DNA of 64,000 nt from JABWAJ01 sp038323375 (GTDB taxonomy: Bacteria; Bacteroidota; Bacteroidia; Chitinophagales; Saprospiraceae). The position numbers were made by a program, and so were the translations under genes. A model generated the notes under the pieces. The model was not told the DNA's origin. It worked only from the letters and a program-made list of their open reading frames with translations, and did no database searches. The DNA lies in the NCBI GenBank assembly GCA_038323375.1, contig JBBQGV010000007.1:35693-99692 (forward strand), read 5' to 3'. This document shows positions 25,838 to 34,668 of the stretch, one piece after another. The stretch's first letter is position 1. The number at the start of each line of letters is the position of its first letter.

Positions 25838-27424
25838 ATGCGACAACACCTAAAATTGCTCTTTGCGGCAAGCAGCATTTTCATCCATGCAACCCTGTGG
25901 TCGCAGGAAACGATGATTGCGTCGGGTCGAACGGATGTGGAACCGCCGCCGAAGCGCGAATTCCGCGCCGTGTGGGTGGCAACGGTGGCGAATATTGACT
26001 ATCCGAAACGGGCGACGCCCGACCGCGTTGCCCACAAAGAGCAGTGGAAGACCCTGCTGGATGAGTACAAAAAAATGGGCATCAACGCCGTCATTTTTCA
26101 GGTGCGACCCGCCGGCGATGCCTTTTACCCGACCGACCTGGCACCCTGGTCGAAATACCTCACCGGCCAACAGGGCTTGGCGCCGCAGCCAGAATACGAC
26201 CCGCTGGAATTTCTGATCGAGGAGACCCACAACCGCAGCATGGAATTCCACGCCTGGGTGAATCCTTACCGCGCCACGATGGATTTGGACACCGCTGCAC
26301 TTTCGACTTCCAAACACCAGTTTTACCGCCACCGCAATTGGTTGGTGCAGTACGGACGCCGCCTATATTTCAACCCCGGCTTGCCCGAAGTGCGGCAACA
26401 CGTGGTGGATGTAGTGGCCGAAATCGTAGAAAAATACGATGTGGACGGCATTCATTTCGACGATTATTTCTATCCTTATAAAGAAAGAGGCGTCGAATTC
26501 CCGGATACGACCGAATTCATCCTTTATGGTGCGCGCTTTGACAGCATCGCAGACTGGCGCCGCAGCAACAACGACGCATTGGTGGAAAGTGTTTATTTGA
26601 AAATCAAGGAGTTGAAACCGCATGTCAAATTCGGAATCAGCCCGTTTGGTGTTTGGCGCAACCGCGATAAAGACCGCATGGGGTCAAATACCCGCGCAAG
26701 CATCGCCTGCTATGACGACCTCTACGCCGACGTCCTGAAATGGGTGCGCAACGGCTGGCTCGACTACGTTTTGCCGCAGATCTACTGGAATATCGGCTTT
26801 GCTCCCGCAGATTATGCAGAATTATTGGGCTGGTGGAGTACCCATGTGCGGGATCAACACCTGTACATCGGCCATGCAGCCTATAAAGTAGGAGAAAATA
26901 AAGAATTGGCCTGGCAGCAGTCGGGCGAAATTCCTCGCCAGATCGAAATGAACCGCCGCAATCCGATTATTCAGGGGAGCGCTTTCTTTAGTTCCAAATC
27001 TTTGTTGGCGAACCCTTTGCGACTGCGCGATTCTTTGCAACAATACTATTATGCCGCGCCTGCCCTCCCGCCGGTGATGGAGTATTTGCAACTGCGCAAG
27101 CCCCAGGCGCCGAATTTTTTGCGCCCCAGAATCCGCCAAGAAGACATCCGCCTGCGCTGGAAACCTTCAAAGGCGGATAAAATCAGCCCCCCGGCCTATT
27201 ACGCCATTTACCGGGTAGAAGGCAGCGGACGCAGCATAGATTACAACGATCCACGCAATATTTTGACCCTGACCTCCATGCACAAAAAAGGAAAACGTTT
27301 TCAATACATAGATACGGCAGTAGAGCCGGGCAAAAGCTATACGTATGCCGTGTCGGCGCTGAACCGCGTGCACAACGAGAGTTCGCTGAGCACATCCCGG
27401 CGGGCAGTGATGAAGCGGAGGTGA
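25838..27424 (+). CDS. Family 10-like glycosyl hydrolase (GHL10/DUF187)
   Basis: A 528-residue exported protein. A signal peptide-like N-terminus (LLFAASSIFIHATLWSQ) is followed by a TIM-barrel glycosidase-like domain. It has REFRAVWVATVANIDYPK, INAVIFQVRPAGDAFYPTDLAPWS, FHAWVNPYRA, DVDGIHFDDYFYPY (probable catalytic acid region) and VLPQIYWNIGF. The C-terminal 110 residues look like a fibronectin type III domain (YAIYRVEGSGRS..YTYAVSALNRV). Members of this family act on glycans in the periplasm or peptidoglycan-linked sugars; the exact substrate is not established here. It stands alone on the plus strand. Confidence 0.88.
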   Translation: MRQHLKLLFAASSIFIHATLWSQETMIASGRTDVEPPPKREFRAVWVATVANIDYPKRATPDRVAHKEQWKTLLDEYKKMGINAVIFQVRPAGDAFYPTDLAPWSKYLTGQQGLAPQPEYDPLEFLIEETHNRSMEFHAWVNPYRATMDLDTAALSTSKHQFYRHRNWLVQYGRRLYFNPGLPEVRQHVVDVVAEIVEKYDVDGIHFDDYFYPYKERGVEFPDTTEFILYGARFDSIADWRRSNNDALVESVYLKIKELKPHVKFGISPFGVWRNRDKDRMGSNTRASIACYDDLYADVLKWVRNGWLDYVLPQIYWNIGFAPADYAELLGWWSTHVRDQHLYIGHAAYKVGENKELAWQQSGEIPRQIEMNRRNPIIQGSAFFSSKSLLANPLRLRDSLQQYYYAAPALPPVMEYLQLRKPQAPNFLRPRIRQEDIRLRWKPSKADKISPPAYYAIYRVEGSGRSIDYNDPRNILTLTSMHKKGKRFQYIDTAVEPGKSYTYAVSALNRVHNESSLSTSRRAVMKRR

Positions 27425-27675
27425 GGGGTGAAGATTTGAAGATTTGAGGATGCCGAAACAGCTCGGTAACCTTTAGCCTTTAACCTTATTCATCCTTATA
27501 ACCATTGGCAAACCACGAACCAAATGTCGGGCAGAAGTCTTAATTTTTGGAAGGGGGAGATGAAATTTTGCAAAAAAGCCTATCTTTCGCCTTCATGCAA
27601 CCCGTCTGTGTCTAAATTAGGCAAGGCCGGTACTATGAAACTTGCTTTTCAACCTCAAACAGTAAAAAACACGAT
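27425..27675. other. Spacer before the PorP gene
   Basis: No gene or clear element. It contains a short direct repeat (GAAGATTT twice near 27430) and a TATCTTTC (27581-27588) that resembles a -7 box but lacks a correctly spaced -33 box. A 14-base word here (GAACCAAATGTCGG, about 27518) recurs near 49039 beside another spacer. Confidence 0.3.
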
Positions 27676-28716
27676 ATGAAGCTGTTTAGACTTTTACTTC
27701 TCATTGTCATCGTAAATGCTACGGGAACACTATCGGCACAAGACATTCATTACTCACTTTACAACATGTCGCCGCTAACGCTCAACCCTGCACTTACAGG
27801 CGCCTTTTCAGGCACAGCGCGCATCGGTGGGATCTATCGCGACCAATGGGCCAGCGTGATCAGCGGCAAACAATTCGTCACGCCGTCTTTTTACATTGAT
27901 GCACCGATTTTCCGGGGCTTCGGAAAAAAAGACTGGGTAGGCGTTGGTTTTACCATGTTCACCGACAAGGCGGGCAGCCTGAGCTTACAAACAGCCGCCA
28001 GCCTGCTGTCTGCTTCCTATCACCTGGCTTTGAACAAAAAAGGCACCAGTATTCTGACGCTTGGGTTGCAGGGTGGAAGTGTGCAGCGCCGCGCCAAAGG
28101 CGTAACCGATTTCGTTTTTGAAGACGAGTTTGAAACCAGTGTCGGTGGCGGCGGTCTTGGCGTCAACGGCAGTATGGACAAAGCTGAAGGCAGCGCCAGT
28201 TACTTAGACTTTACCGCCGGTTTGATGCTGCGCGCTAAATTAGACGACATCTCTGCAATGGAACTCGGCGTTTCTTACGGCCACCTGACCGAACCTGATT
28301 ACACGTTGGGCGCAGCGATGGCTGGAGACGAGGATGCCGGCAAACGCCCGGCACGCATCACCGCACATGGCCGCTACGACCGGGAAATCAACGAAAAGTG
28401 GAGCGTTTCTCCAACATTCCTGTACCAAACCACGGCAAGCGCCAATGAATTTGCGCTCCAGGGCTGGGCGAGCAACCAGATCAACAAGGATTTCAGGCTC
28501 AACATGGGATTGGGTTATCGCTTCGGAGACGCCGCGCAGGTGCTGTTTGGCGGCGATTACAAAGACCTTCGTGTGGCTCTGAGCTACGATGTAAACGTAT
28601 CTTCACTGAGTGCCGCGAGCAATTATCAGGGTGGGTTCGAGCTGGCAGCCTGGTACATCATTAAGATTTACAGGAAACCGGTCATCAAGGAAAGGTTACT
28701 GTGTCCACGATTCTGA
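27676..28716 (+). CDS. PorP/SprF family type IX secretion membrane protein
   Basis: A 346-residue outer-membrane protein with a signal peptide ending LSAQD. It then has the PorP/SprF pattern: HYSLYNMSPLTLNPALTGAF, YRDQWASV, FVTPSFYIDAP, VGVGFTMFTDKAG. The rest alternates as expected for a barrel. PorP-like proteins link T9SS substrates or the translocon to the outer membrane. It is followed 86 bp later by an OmpA-family protein with TPR and PD40 domains (28803-31373), the gene order seen for many PorP/PorE-like pairs in Bacteroidota. No T9SS type B substrate lies next to this copy. Confidence 0.92.
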   Translation: MKLFRLLLLIVIVNATGTLSAQDIHYSLYNMSPLTLNPALTGAFSGTARIGGIYRDQWASVISGKQFVTPSFYIDAPIFRGFGKKDWVGVGFTMFTDKAGSLSLQTAASLLSASYHLALNKKGTSILTLGLQGGSVQRRAKGVTDFVFEDEFETSVGGGGLGVNGSMDKAEGSASYLDFTAGLMLRAKLDDISAMELGVSYGHLTEPDYTLGAAMAGDEDAGKRPARITAHGRYDREINEKWSVSPTFLYQTTASANEFALQGWASNQINKDFRLNMGLGYRFGDAAQVLFGGDYKDLRVALSYDVNVSSLSAASNYQGGFELAAWYIIKIYRKPVIKERLLCPRF

Positions 28717-28802
28717 TGCTCAATCTTTAACAATCTGTTAAGCAACATTTTTCAATGATTTCGTTCAATAAAGTATCCATACAAATAAACAAGCGAACCT
28801 CT

Positions 28803-31373
28803 ATGAGAAGCATTCGGATACTCGCTGCCTTCACCGGCGTTTTGAGTTTTTTTGCCGCAACGGCGCAGCCAATCGGAAAGTCCTCTTATGAGATGAAGCT
28901 CCAGGCTGGCGCTGAAAAATTAGCTGAGAAAGATTATTACAATGCGCTGGATCAGTACGAACTGGCTTACGAAGAAAGCCAGGACAAGACATTGACGCCC
29001 ATCATCGCCGAGATTCACTACCTGTTGCGCGATTACGAAAAGGCAGAACGCTGGTACAGCCGCCTGTTTCAGCGCGATAAAAAAGATGAATTTGGTGCGA
29101 AGCGCTTCGAATATGGCCGCATGCTCAAAATGAACGGCAAATACGACCTCGCCATCGCAGAGTTTAAAACGTTCATCGCTTCCACCACCGACGAGAAGCT
29201 GAAAGAATTGGCCAATAACGAAATCGCAGGCTGTGAAATGGCTGCGATAATGCCCGAAAATGCCAAAGGCGTGAAAGTGGAAAGTCTGGGCAAAAACATC
29301 AATACCGGCTTTTCAGAATACAGTCCGGCACTTTTTCCTGATGGCAATACCCTTTATCTTTCGGCTTTTGAGGAAACCAAAGAAGCCATCGAAATTGATG
29401 ATGAGAATAAGGATACCCACCAGGCAAAAATTTACAAAGCCGGAAAGGAAAAAGAAGGCTGGGCCAAACCAACGGCTCTGGATGTAAAAATCAACCGTCC
29501 CGGTTTCCATAACGTGAACATCAGCTTCGCGCCAGACGGCAAACGCATGTATTTCACGCGCGCCATATTGACGGGCACTGAAATTACGGGCGGCACTATC
29601 TTCATGAGCGAAGGCGGCGACGGCAACTGGGCCGCACCCAATGAAGTGCAGGGGGTCAACGGCGCTTCTTTTATTTCCAAAGACCCGGCTGTTGGCGAGT
29701 TGTTTGGTAAAGAAGTCCTGTTTTTTGTTTCCAATATGGAAGGCGGACAGGGCGGCTACGATCTCTACTATGCAACCCACAAAGGCGGCGGCGTTTACGC
29801 GGATCCGGTGAACCTGGGACCAAAAGTTAACACCGTTGGCGATGAAATTACACCGCATTACTTAGACGGTACGCTGTATTTCAGCTCAACCGGCCACCCG
29901 GGCATCGGCGGGCTTGATGTGTTTTTCAGCGTTTGGGACGGCTCCACCTGGAGCGAGCCTAAAAACATGGGCAAGCCCTACAACACCAGTGTGGACGACT
30001 TCGATTTTTACATTGACCAGGAAGGTTATACCGGATTTCTGACGTCTAACCGTCCGGGGGGCAGTCGTTCCATTCATGGCAAAACCTGCTGCGACGACAT
30101 CTATAGCTTCAATATCGCTCGGTTGTACGCAGATCTGGTGGTAGGGATTTTTGACGAAGGCAAAAAAGCGCTCACCGGCGCTACCGTGCAGTTGGTGGAA
30201 ATGACCAATGAAATGCGCGGCACAACCGAGTCTAAAACCGCAGGAGAAAAAGGCAACCGCCTCGATTTCGGTCTGGGCTTGGACAAACCCTACATGATTG
30301 TTGCCAGCAAAGAAGGCTACTACCCGGATTCTACCCGGATCAATACAGCGGGACTGAAAGATTCCAAAACCTTCGAACACCGCTTCTTCCTGAAAGCAAA
30401 ACCGGTGCCGCCGGAATACGATACCATCACCAACGAAACCCCGATTTTGTTGGAGAACATCCTTTACGATTACGATAAAGACGTGATCAAAAAAGAAGCG
30501 GAAAGCGATCTCACGGTCGTTCAGGAGCTGATGACGCAGTACCCGGACATGAAAATTGAACTGGGTTCGCATACGGACAATCGGGGGCTTGATACCTACA
30601 ACGTGGATCTTTCCCAACGCCGTGCAGAATCTGCCCGCCGCTGGTTGGTGCGCAATGGCGTTGCCCGCGACCGCATCGAAGCGAAAGGCTACGGCGAAAC
30701 CGTGCCCAAAACCGTAACTGCCAAATTTGCGGCGCAGTTTCCATACCTTAAAGCTGGGGATGTGCTGACCGAAGAATACATCAACAAGTTGACCAACGAC
30801 GAGCAGAAAGAAGCTGCACACGCCATCAACCGCCGCACGGAGTTCAAGATCACTGCCGGCCCAACCAGCATTACGATCAAGAGCACCCGCCTGCGCAAGC
30901 AACCCGAGGTGAAGCAACAGCCGAAAGGTAAAAATGCGCTGGTGAAAGCGCCGGCCATCACCGTAGCCCCGGTGGCTGCGGATACCGTCAAAATTTCGGA
31001 TTGGTCTTCGCTGGCGCGCCGCAAAAACAAAAGCATTAAAGGCGTTCCGGTGATGCAGTTCACCAAGCGCTATGTGGATTTTGGCAAAGTAAAAAAAGGC
31101 GAAAAGCGGTATCATACTTACGAATTCGTCAACCGGGGTACCGTGGATCTGGTGATCGAAACCGTAACGGCCTGCGAATGCACAACAGTGGATTACTCGA
31201 CCAAACCGGTTAAACCCGGTCTAAAAGGATCCATCAAAATCGTATTCGACAGCACGGAAAAAGAGGTAAACGAAACGATTGACATTGACATTTTGCTCCA
31301 GAACAACGAACCGGAAACCGGCAATCCCATCATGGAAATGCTGCGGTTTACGTACGATCTGGTGAAAAAATAA
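28803..31373 (+). CDS. PorE-like OmpA-family protein (TPR-PD40-OmpA) fused to DUF1573
   Basis: An 856-residue envelope protein. I choose the ATG at 28803 because it gives a clean signal peptide (ILAAFTGVLSFFAATAQP); an upstream ATG at 28755 adds 16 polar residues. Domains in order: TPR-like helices (about 30-150), a PD40 beta-propeller (about 160-430; FSEYSPALFPDGNTLYLS, TPHYLDGTLYFSS), a carboxypeptidase-regulatory-like domain (about 440-530), an OmpA peptidoglycan-binding domain (about 540-660; SHTDNRG, LSQRRAESARRWL), and a C-terminal DUF1573 domain (about 750-850; YVDFGKVKKGE, ITVTACECTT-type motif). The first four match PorE, which anchors the T9SS to peptidoglycan. The DUF1573 tail is an unusual addition. 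A terminator follows at 31397. Confidence 0.88.
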   Translation: MRSIRILAAFTGVLSFFAATAQPIGKSSYEMKLQAGAEKLAEKDYYNALDQYELAYEESQDKTLTPIIAEIHYLLRDYEKAERWYSRLFQRDKKDEFGAKRFEYGRMLKMNGKYDLAIAEFKTFIASTTDEKLKELANNEIAGCEMAAIMPENAKGVKVESLGKNINTGFSEYSPALFPDGNTLYLSAFEETKEAIEIDDENKDTHQAKIYKAGKEKEGWAKPTALDVKINRPGFHNVNISFAPDGKRMYFTRAILTGTEITGGTIFMSEGGDGNWAAPNEVQGVNGASFISKDPAVGELFGKEVLFFVSNMEGGQGGYDLYYATHKGGGVYADPVNLGPKVNTVGDEITPHYLDGTLYFSSTGHPGIGGLDVFFSVWDGSTWSEPKNMGKPYNTSVDDFDFYIDQEGYTGFLTSNRPGGSRSIHGKTCCDDIYSFNIARLYADLVVGIFDEGKKALTGATVQLVEMTNEMRGTTESKTAGEKGNRLDFGLGLDKPYMIVASKEGYYPDSTRINTAGLKDSKTFEHRFFLKAKPVPPEYDTITNETPILLENILYDYDKDVIKKEAESDLTVVQELMTQYPDMKIELGSHTDNRGLDTYNVDLSQRRAESARRWLVRNGVARDRIEAKGYGETVPKTVTAKFAAQFPYLKAGDVLTEEYINKLTNDEQKEAAHAINRRTEFKITAGPTSITIKSTRLRKQPEVKQQPKGKNALVKAPAITVAPVAADTVKISDWSSLARRKNKSIKGVPVMQFTKRYVDFGKVKKGEKRYHTYEFVNRGTVDLVIETVTACECTTVDYSTKPVKPGLKGSIKIVFDSTEKEVNETIDIDILLQNNEPETGNPIMEMLRFTYDLVKK

Positions 31374-31396
31374 GGACGCGGTTTGCGATCTGAATG

Positions 31397-31431
31397 CATG
31401 AGCCATCTCTGATTTTTGGAGATGGCTCATG
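31397..31431 (+). terminator. Terminator hairpin after the OmpA-family gene
   Basis: A 13-bp perfect stem (CATGAGCCATCTC with its complement, loop of 9) begins 23 bp after the stop codon. It is followed only by TTATTTA, so it may terminate weakly or in both directions. Confidence 0.65.
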
Positions 31432-31531
31432 TTATTTAGTGTCTGTATTTGGCATTCGGGAGCAAGGCACGCGAGAGTCCATTGGGGTATTCTCCGTGGA
31501 CTCCAATATCGCGCGGAGTCTCGCGGAGTAA

Positions 31532-31572
31532 AGGGAGTCTCACGGAGTTAAGCCCCCTCCGTGAGACTCCCT
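31532..31572. repeat. 16-bp perfect inverted repeat in a GGAGT-rich spacer
   Basis: AGGGAGTCTCACGGAG (31532-31547) and its exact complement (31557-31572) are separated by nine bases. Flanking sequence repeats the same words: GCGGAGTCTCGCGGAG at about 31514, CTCCGTGG near 31493, and GAAACTCCGTG near 31583. The spacer therefore looks built from copies of a short GGAGTCTC unit. It is probably a foldback repeat or bidirectional terminator between the OmpA gene and the lipoprotein peptidase gene. Confidence 0.55.
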
Positions 31573-31645
31573 CATACTCTGTGAAACTCCGTGTCATCCG
31601 CTTATGCGGTAAACTAAAACCACTAAAACCACCAACGCTATCTTC

Positions 31646-32662
31646 ATGCGCCTGTTCGGATTTTTGTTTATCCTGACCTTTTTGGGCATGTCTTGCCAGT
31701 CGCCCGTAGTCGAAGAAACGCACTCCGACTGCGAACTCCTGTTCATGGACAGCCTGCAGGCGGCCAAAGCCATTGTCAAAGACGATACAGAGCATTTTTT
31801 TGAGGCGATCAGCATGTTGGATATTGCGATCCAGTTGAAGTTCATTTCAGCGCATCAGCGCACCCGGGAGACCTTTCTGCAGGAATACCGATTTTATTTG
31901 CAGGACGACGTGCGGGCGTTCACTGAAACCGAAAAAGCGCTGCTAAAAGACGTGTTGGCCGAAGCGTTCCGGCTTTGCAGCCAATTATCACCGGACTTGA
32001 TTCCGGATACGCTGGGCTTGATCAAGACGCCTGGAAAACACTACGGGCCTTCCGTTTTTTATACGCGGGAACGCAACATCATTATCCCCCAAAGCGATTT
32101 ACTGGAACCGAACCGCGCGGAACTCCTGCGCGTCATGCTGCACGAATTGTTCCACATCTATTCGCGCTACCATCCCAAACAACGACGGGATTTGTATGCG
32201 CTCATTGGTTTTCGACCCTTGCCAGGCGGACGTGCAGCCTTGCGGTTCCCACCTAAATTAGAAGCATTGCTGCTCACCAATCCCGACGGCATCAACGTGG
32301 CGTACGCCATCCGCCTGCCACACCCCACTCGAAGCGACGTGCAGGCCATCCCCCTGATCCGGTCGCGCTATCCGGCGTTCAACCCTGGCATCCGCGCGTT
32401 TTTTCCTTACCTGCAATTCGATTTATACGCCATCCGCCAAAAGTCGGACGGGACTTTTGTGGTGCTCAGTCGTTCGGATGGCAGCAGCACGTTGCTGGAA
32501 GGGGAGAAAAAAGGATTTTATGCGCAAATTGGCGACAATACCAATTACATTATCCATCCGGATGAGATTTTGGCGGATAATTTTGCGCTGCTGTTGTTGG
32601 AAGGGGTGGGGGGAGATGGGTTGCTGAAAGGAATGAGGCGGGTGATGGAAGCAGCAAAATAG
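31646..32662 (+). CDS. Lipoprotein with HExxH metallopeptidase motif
   Basis: A 338-residue predicted lipoprotein. The signal peptide ends in LGMSC with the lipidated cysteine at residue 17. A zinc-peptidase motif HELFH (166-170) lies in MLHELFHIYSRY, and a second acidic motif HPDEILADNF (304-312, Glu307 probable third ligand) follows about 137 residues later, the order expected of gluzincin-like peptidases. I do not recognise a named family. It likely acts in the periplasm or at the outer-membrane face on an unknown protein or peptide. It stands alone between an inverted-repeat spacer and the convergent ATPase-nuclease operon. Confidence 0.7.
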   Translation: MRLFGFLFILTFLGMSCQSPVVEETHSDCELLFMDSLQAAKAIVKDDTEHFFEAISMLDIAIQLKFISAHQRTRETFLQEYRFYLQDDVRAFTETEKALLKDVLAEAFRLCSQLSPDLIPDTLGLIKTPGKHYGPSVFYTRERNIIIPQSDLLEPNRAELLRVMLHELFHIYSRYHPKQRRDLYALIGFRPLPGGRAALRFPPKLEALLLTNPDGINVAYAIRLPHPTRSDVQAIPLIRSRYPAFNPGIRAFFPYLQFDLYAIRQKSDGTFVVLSRSDGSSTLLEGEKKGFYAQIGDNTNYIIHPDEILADNFALLLLEGVGGDGLLKGMRRVMEAAK

Positions 32663-32721
32663 ATTCAAATGGGTCAAATTGCCTTTTGTGTTTACTGGTA
32701 TGATTTCGAGAGTGATTTGAA

Positions 32722-33246
32722 TTATTGAACCATATTATTTGGAATGATTTTTACCGCGCTGGAATGTTCAACAACTGTATAGTGCGTGATTCCAAAAAGT
32801 TTAGCATAAGATTTAAATTTGCTTTTAAACTTTTCATTGATTAGCTGAACGTCAGCTTTTTGTGATACGTCACAATGAACAATTATAATAAATTTGAATT
32901 GCGTTGTGTTGTTGGGAGGAGGAGCATTAAAGCAAGGATTTAGATTTGCTGCATACAGATAGGCATGTTTACTTGAAAGAAACATACATAAACTATCCAC
33001 TGCTTTTTTGACCATATCCCATGATTTATTTTCAATGTTTTCAGGTGTAGTTAAAGTTGCCAGTGAAAAATCTTTTAACTCAATCAGCCAATATAAATTA
33101 GCGCTTGCATCAAACCAACAAGCATCCATTTCTTTAAAATGATTTCCTGATAGGACAGTATATCCGCCACAATCTGAGAAGCGGAAAAAATTTGTATCAG
33201 GAAAATTAAGGGTAATACTACTTTCAGTGAATCCCGGCATAACCAT
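32722..33246 (-). CDS. PD-(D/E)xK nuclease-like partner of the AAA ATPase
   Basis: A 174-residue protein with no family I recognise by sight. The pattern FDASANLYWLIELKDF places Asp46 nine residues before Glu56-Leu57-Lys58 in predicted adjacent strands, which fits the D-(x)n-ExK core of PD-(D/E)xK nucleases; Asp41 is an alternative first acid. The rest alternates short helices and strands (WDMVKKAVDSLCMFL, QFKFIIIVHCDV). The start is 4 bp after the stop of the ATPase gene (33251-34315), so the pair is one operon. Both genes are clearly AT-richer than their neighbours, suggesting transfer. By analogy with ATPase-plus-effector antiphage modules it may be the toxic effector released or activated by the ATPase (inference). 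It converges with the peptidase gene, 59 bp away. Confidence 0.6.
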   Translation of the reverse strand: MVMPGFTESSITLNFPDTNFFRFSDCGGYTVLSGNHFKEMDACWFDASANLYWLIELKDFSLATLTTPENIENKSWDMVKKAVDSLCMFLSSKHAYLYAANLNPCFNAPPPNNTTQFKFIIIVHCDVSQKADVQLINEKFKSKFKSYAKLFGITHYTVVEHSSAVKIIPNNMVQ

Positions 33247-33250
33247 AAGA

Positions 33251-34315
33251 TTAAATTCCTAAATCTAATTTTACTTCTTCATCGGACATTTCTATTGCTT
33301 CATCAGAAATTGGATTTTCAGGAAACTCTTCTTTCAAATCATGGACGGTGAATTCAACAGACCTGCCTTTTTCTCGGGTTAGTGAGTAGCAGTTGGTAGC
33401 AACGTCATCTCGTCTGGCTGACAGGTGCATTTGTTTAAGAACAAAGTAATTATGTGTAGCTACAAAAATCTGTATGCCTGCTTTTGCCATTAGCATTAGC
33501 ATTTCAACCAACTCTCTTGTTGCCTCTGGATGAAGCGTTGTTTCTGGTTCATTTAAAAACAAAACAGAATTTGCGTTTAACTGGCGGTTCCGAATTAATG
33601 TGGTAAGTATGCCTATTTTTTTTACCCCTTCAGCTGTCAGTTGCATTGGGAATTCAGTATTTCCTTTTTTGAAAAGAAAATCATCGTCTGTTTGTTGTTC
33701 TATTTGTCCTTCAAAAAGTGTCTCTAATCTTCTGTTGACATCTTTCAGTTCTTCTGTGATATTCCCCTTTTGAGTAGGAATTACCAATGCCCTTATTAAA
33801 TCAATATAGGTATCATCAAAGCCAGGCATATGCAAATTGTCTCTTGTGGCTCGGATTGCTTTTAAGGAAGTAAGGACTTCCTTAGCAGGAATAAAAAGGC
33901 AGCGAAAATTTTCTGAAATGGTATTTATGTTTTCTTGGCAATCCACAATTGTGTTCGTAGTGGATTCACCAAAAGAAAAATGTAGTCTGTCTTCATAATT
34001 CAATCTTACATGTTTGAACTCAATATCAACAGAAAGCTTCTCTTTGGTGATTTTGCTAACTAATTCCCCCAACCCTTTTTTGCCAGGTTGATAAGTATCT
34101 GAAAGTTTTTCGGCAATCAGCTTTTTTAAGTTTACATCCTCATTTTGTTTTCGCTTGCTATAAACATCAATAGTTTTTGCAGATGCATAAAGCAGTTTAA
34201 GCAAGCCCGTTTTTCCAGTATCATTTTTGCCAATAATAACATTTACTGCTGCAAATTCACCACTTCTGAATTCGCTATAGCTCATGAAATTTTTAAGTAT
34301 TACGGATTTTATCAT
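33251..34315 (-). CDS. AAA_15/OLD-like ABC-type ATPase
   Basis: A 354-residue SMC/ABC-type ATPase. Walker A is GKNDTGKT (29-36), a signature-like LTAEGVKKIGIL lies at 227-238, Walker B with D-loop is VLFLNEPETTLHP (251-263), and the switch histidine is in ATHNY (286-290). Asn255 replaces the usual Walker B aspartate, while the catalytic Glu256 is kept. The length leaves no room for a C-terminal TOPRIM domain, so this is not a full OLD nuclease. Such ATPases work as sensors in two-gene antiphage systems (for example PARIS, Septu). Here the partner is a small ELK-motif protein directly downstream. A 103-bp MITE lies 30 bp upstream of the start codon and may influence expression. Confidence 0.85.
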   Translation of the reverse strand: MIKSVILKNFMSYSEFRSGEFAAVNVIIGKNDTGKTGLLKLLYASAKTIDVYSKRKQNEDVNLKKLIAEKLSDTYQPGKKGLGELVSKITKEKLSVDIEFKHVRLNYEDRLHFSFGESTTNTIVDCQENINTISENFRCLFIPAKEVLTSLKAIRATRDNLHMPGFDDTYIDLIRALVIPTQKGNITEELKDVNRRLETLFEGQIEQQTDDDFLFKKGNTEFPMQLTAEGVKKIGILTTLIRNRQLNANSVLFLNEPETTLHPEATRELVEMLMLMAKAGIQIFVATHNYFVLKQMHLSARRDDVATNCYSLTREKGRSVEFTVHDLKEEFPENPISDEAIEMSDEEVKLDLGI

Positions 34316-34335
34316 GTTGCTGATAATTACTGAGT

Positions 34336-34456
34336 GCTGCGAAGCATACTACTGGACATTTTTAAGAATCAGAAGGAAACGGAGCAACGTTTACTAAACT
34401 TTTAAAGTTTAGTAAACGTCATGTTGAAAAAAATGTCCAGTAGTATGGCTGCGAAG
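34336..34456. mobile_element. MITE with 19-bp perfect inverted ends and 9-bp target duplication
   Basis: The element (34345-34447, 103 bp) begins CATACTACTGGACATTTTT and ends with its exact complement. It is flanked on both sides by the same 9 bases, GCTGCGAAG (34336-34344 and 34448-34456). The interior carries a second palindrome, 34387-34419, with 16-bp arms around a single T. There is no coding capacity. Inverted ends plus a target-site duplication mark it as a transposed non-autonomous element. Nine-base duplications occur for IS4- and IS1-type elements, but the parent is not in the window. Confidence 0.85.
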
Positions 34457-34507
34457 TTACTAGTAATTTTTCAGTTGTAGGCCTTTTGTTCATACATAGA
34501 AACGGAT

Positions 34508-34663
34508 TTACGCTGTTTTGCGATTCCCCCTGCACCGTTCACTACAATACTTCACCTGCTCCCAGTTCTTTTCCCATTTCTTCCGCCAGGAAAAAGGGCG
34601 TTGGCAGGCCGGGCAAATTTTCTGCGGCAAGTTTTGCTTTTTTATAGCCGGTGTTTTGGGCAT
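34508..34663 (-). CDS. DUF2256 zinc-ribbon-like small protein
   Basis: A 51-residue protein from the ATG at 34663. It has the complete DUF2256 pattern: LPQKICPACQRPFSWRKKW, then WEQVKYCSERCRG, with four cysteines as two CxxC-type pairs suited to one zinc ion. Function is unknown. It starts 5 bp after the stop of the SDR gene on the same strand, and with DUF2805 forms a conserved trio that in other bacteria often sits near cryptochrome/photolyase genes (known association). No photolyase is in this window. Confidence 0.85.
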   Translation of the reverse strand: MPKTPAIKKQNLPQKICPACQRPFSWRKKWEKNWEQVKYCSERCRGNRKTA

Positions 34664-34668
34664 ACCCC

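Noticed and set aside
29886..31115. 409-codon minus-strand open frame inside the OmpA-family gene
   Set aside because: Antisense shadow; the plus strand encodes clear PD40, OmpA and DUF1573 domains.
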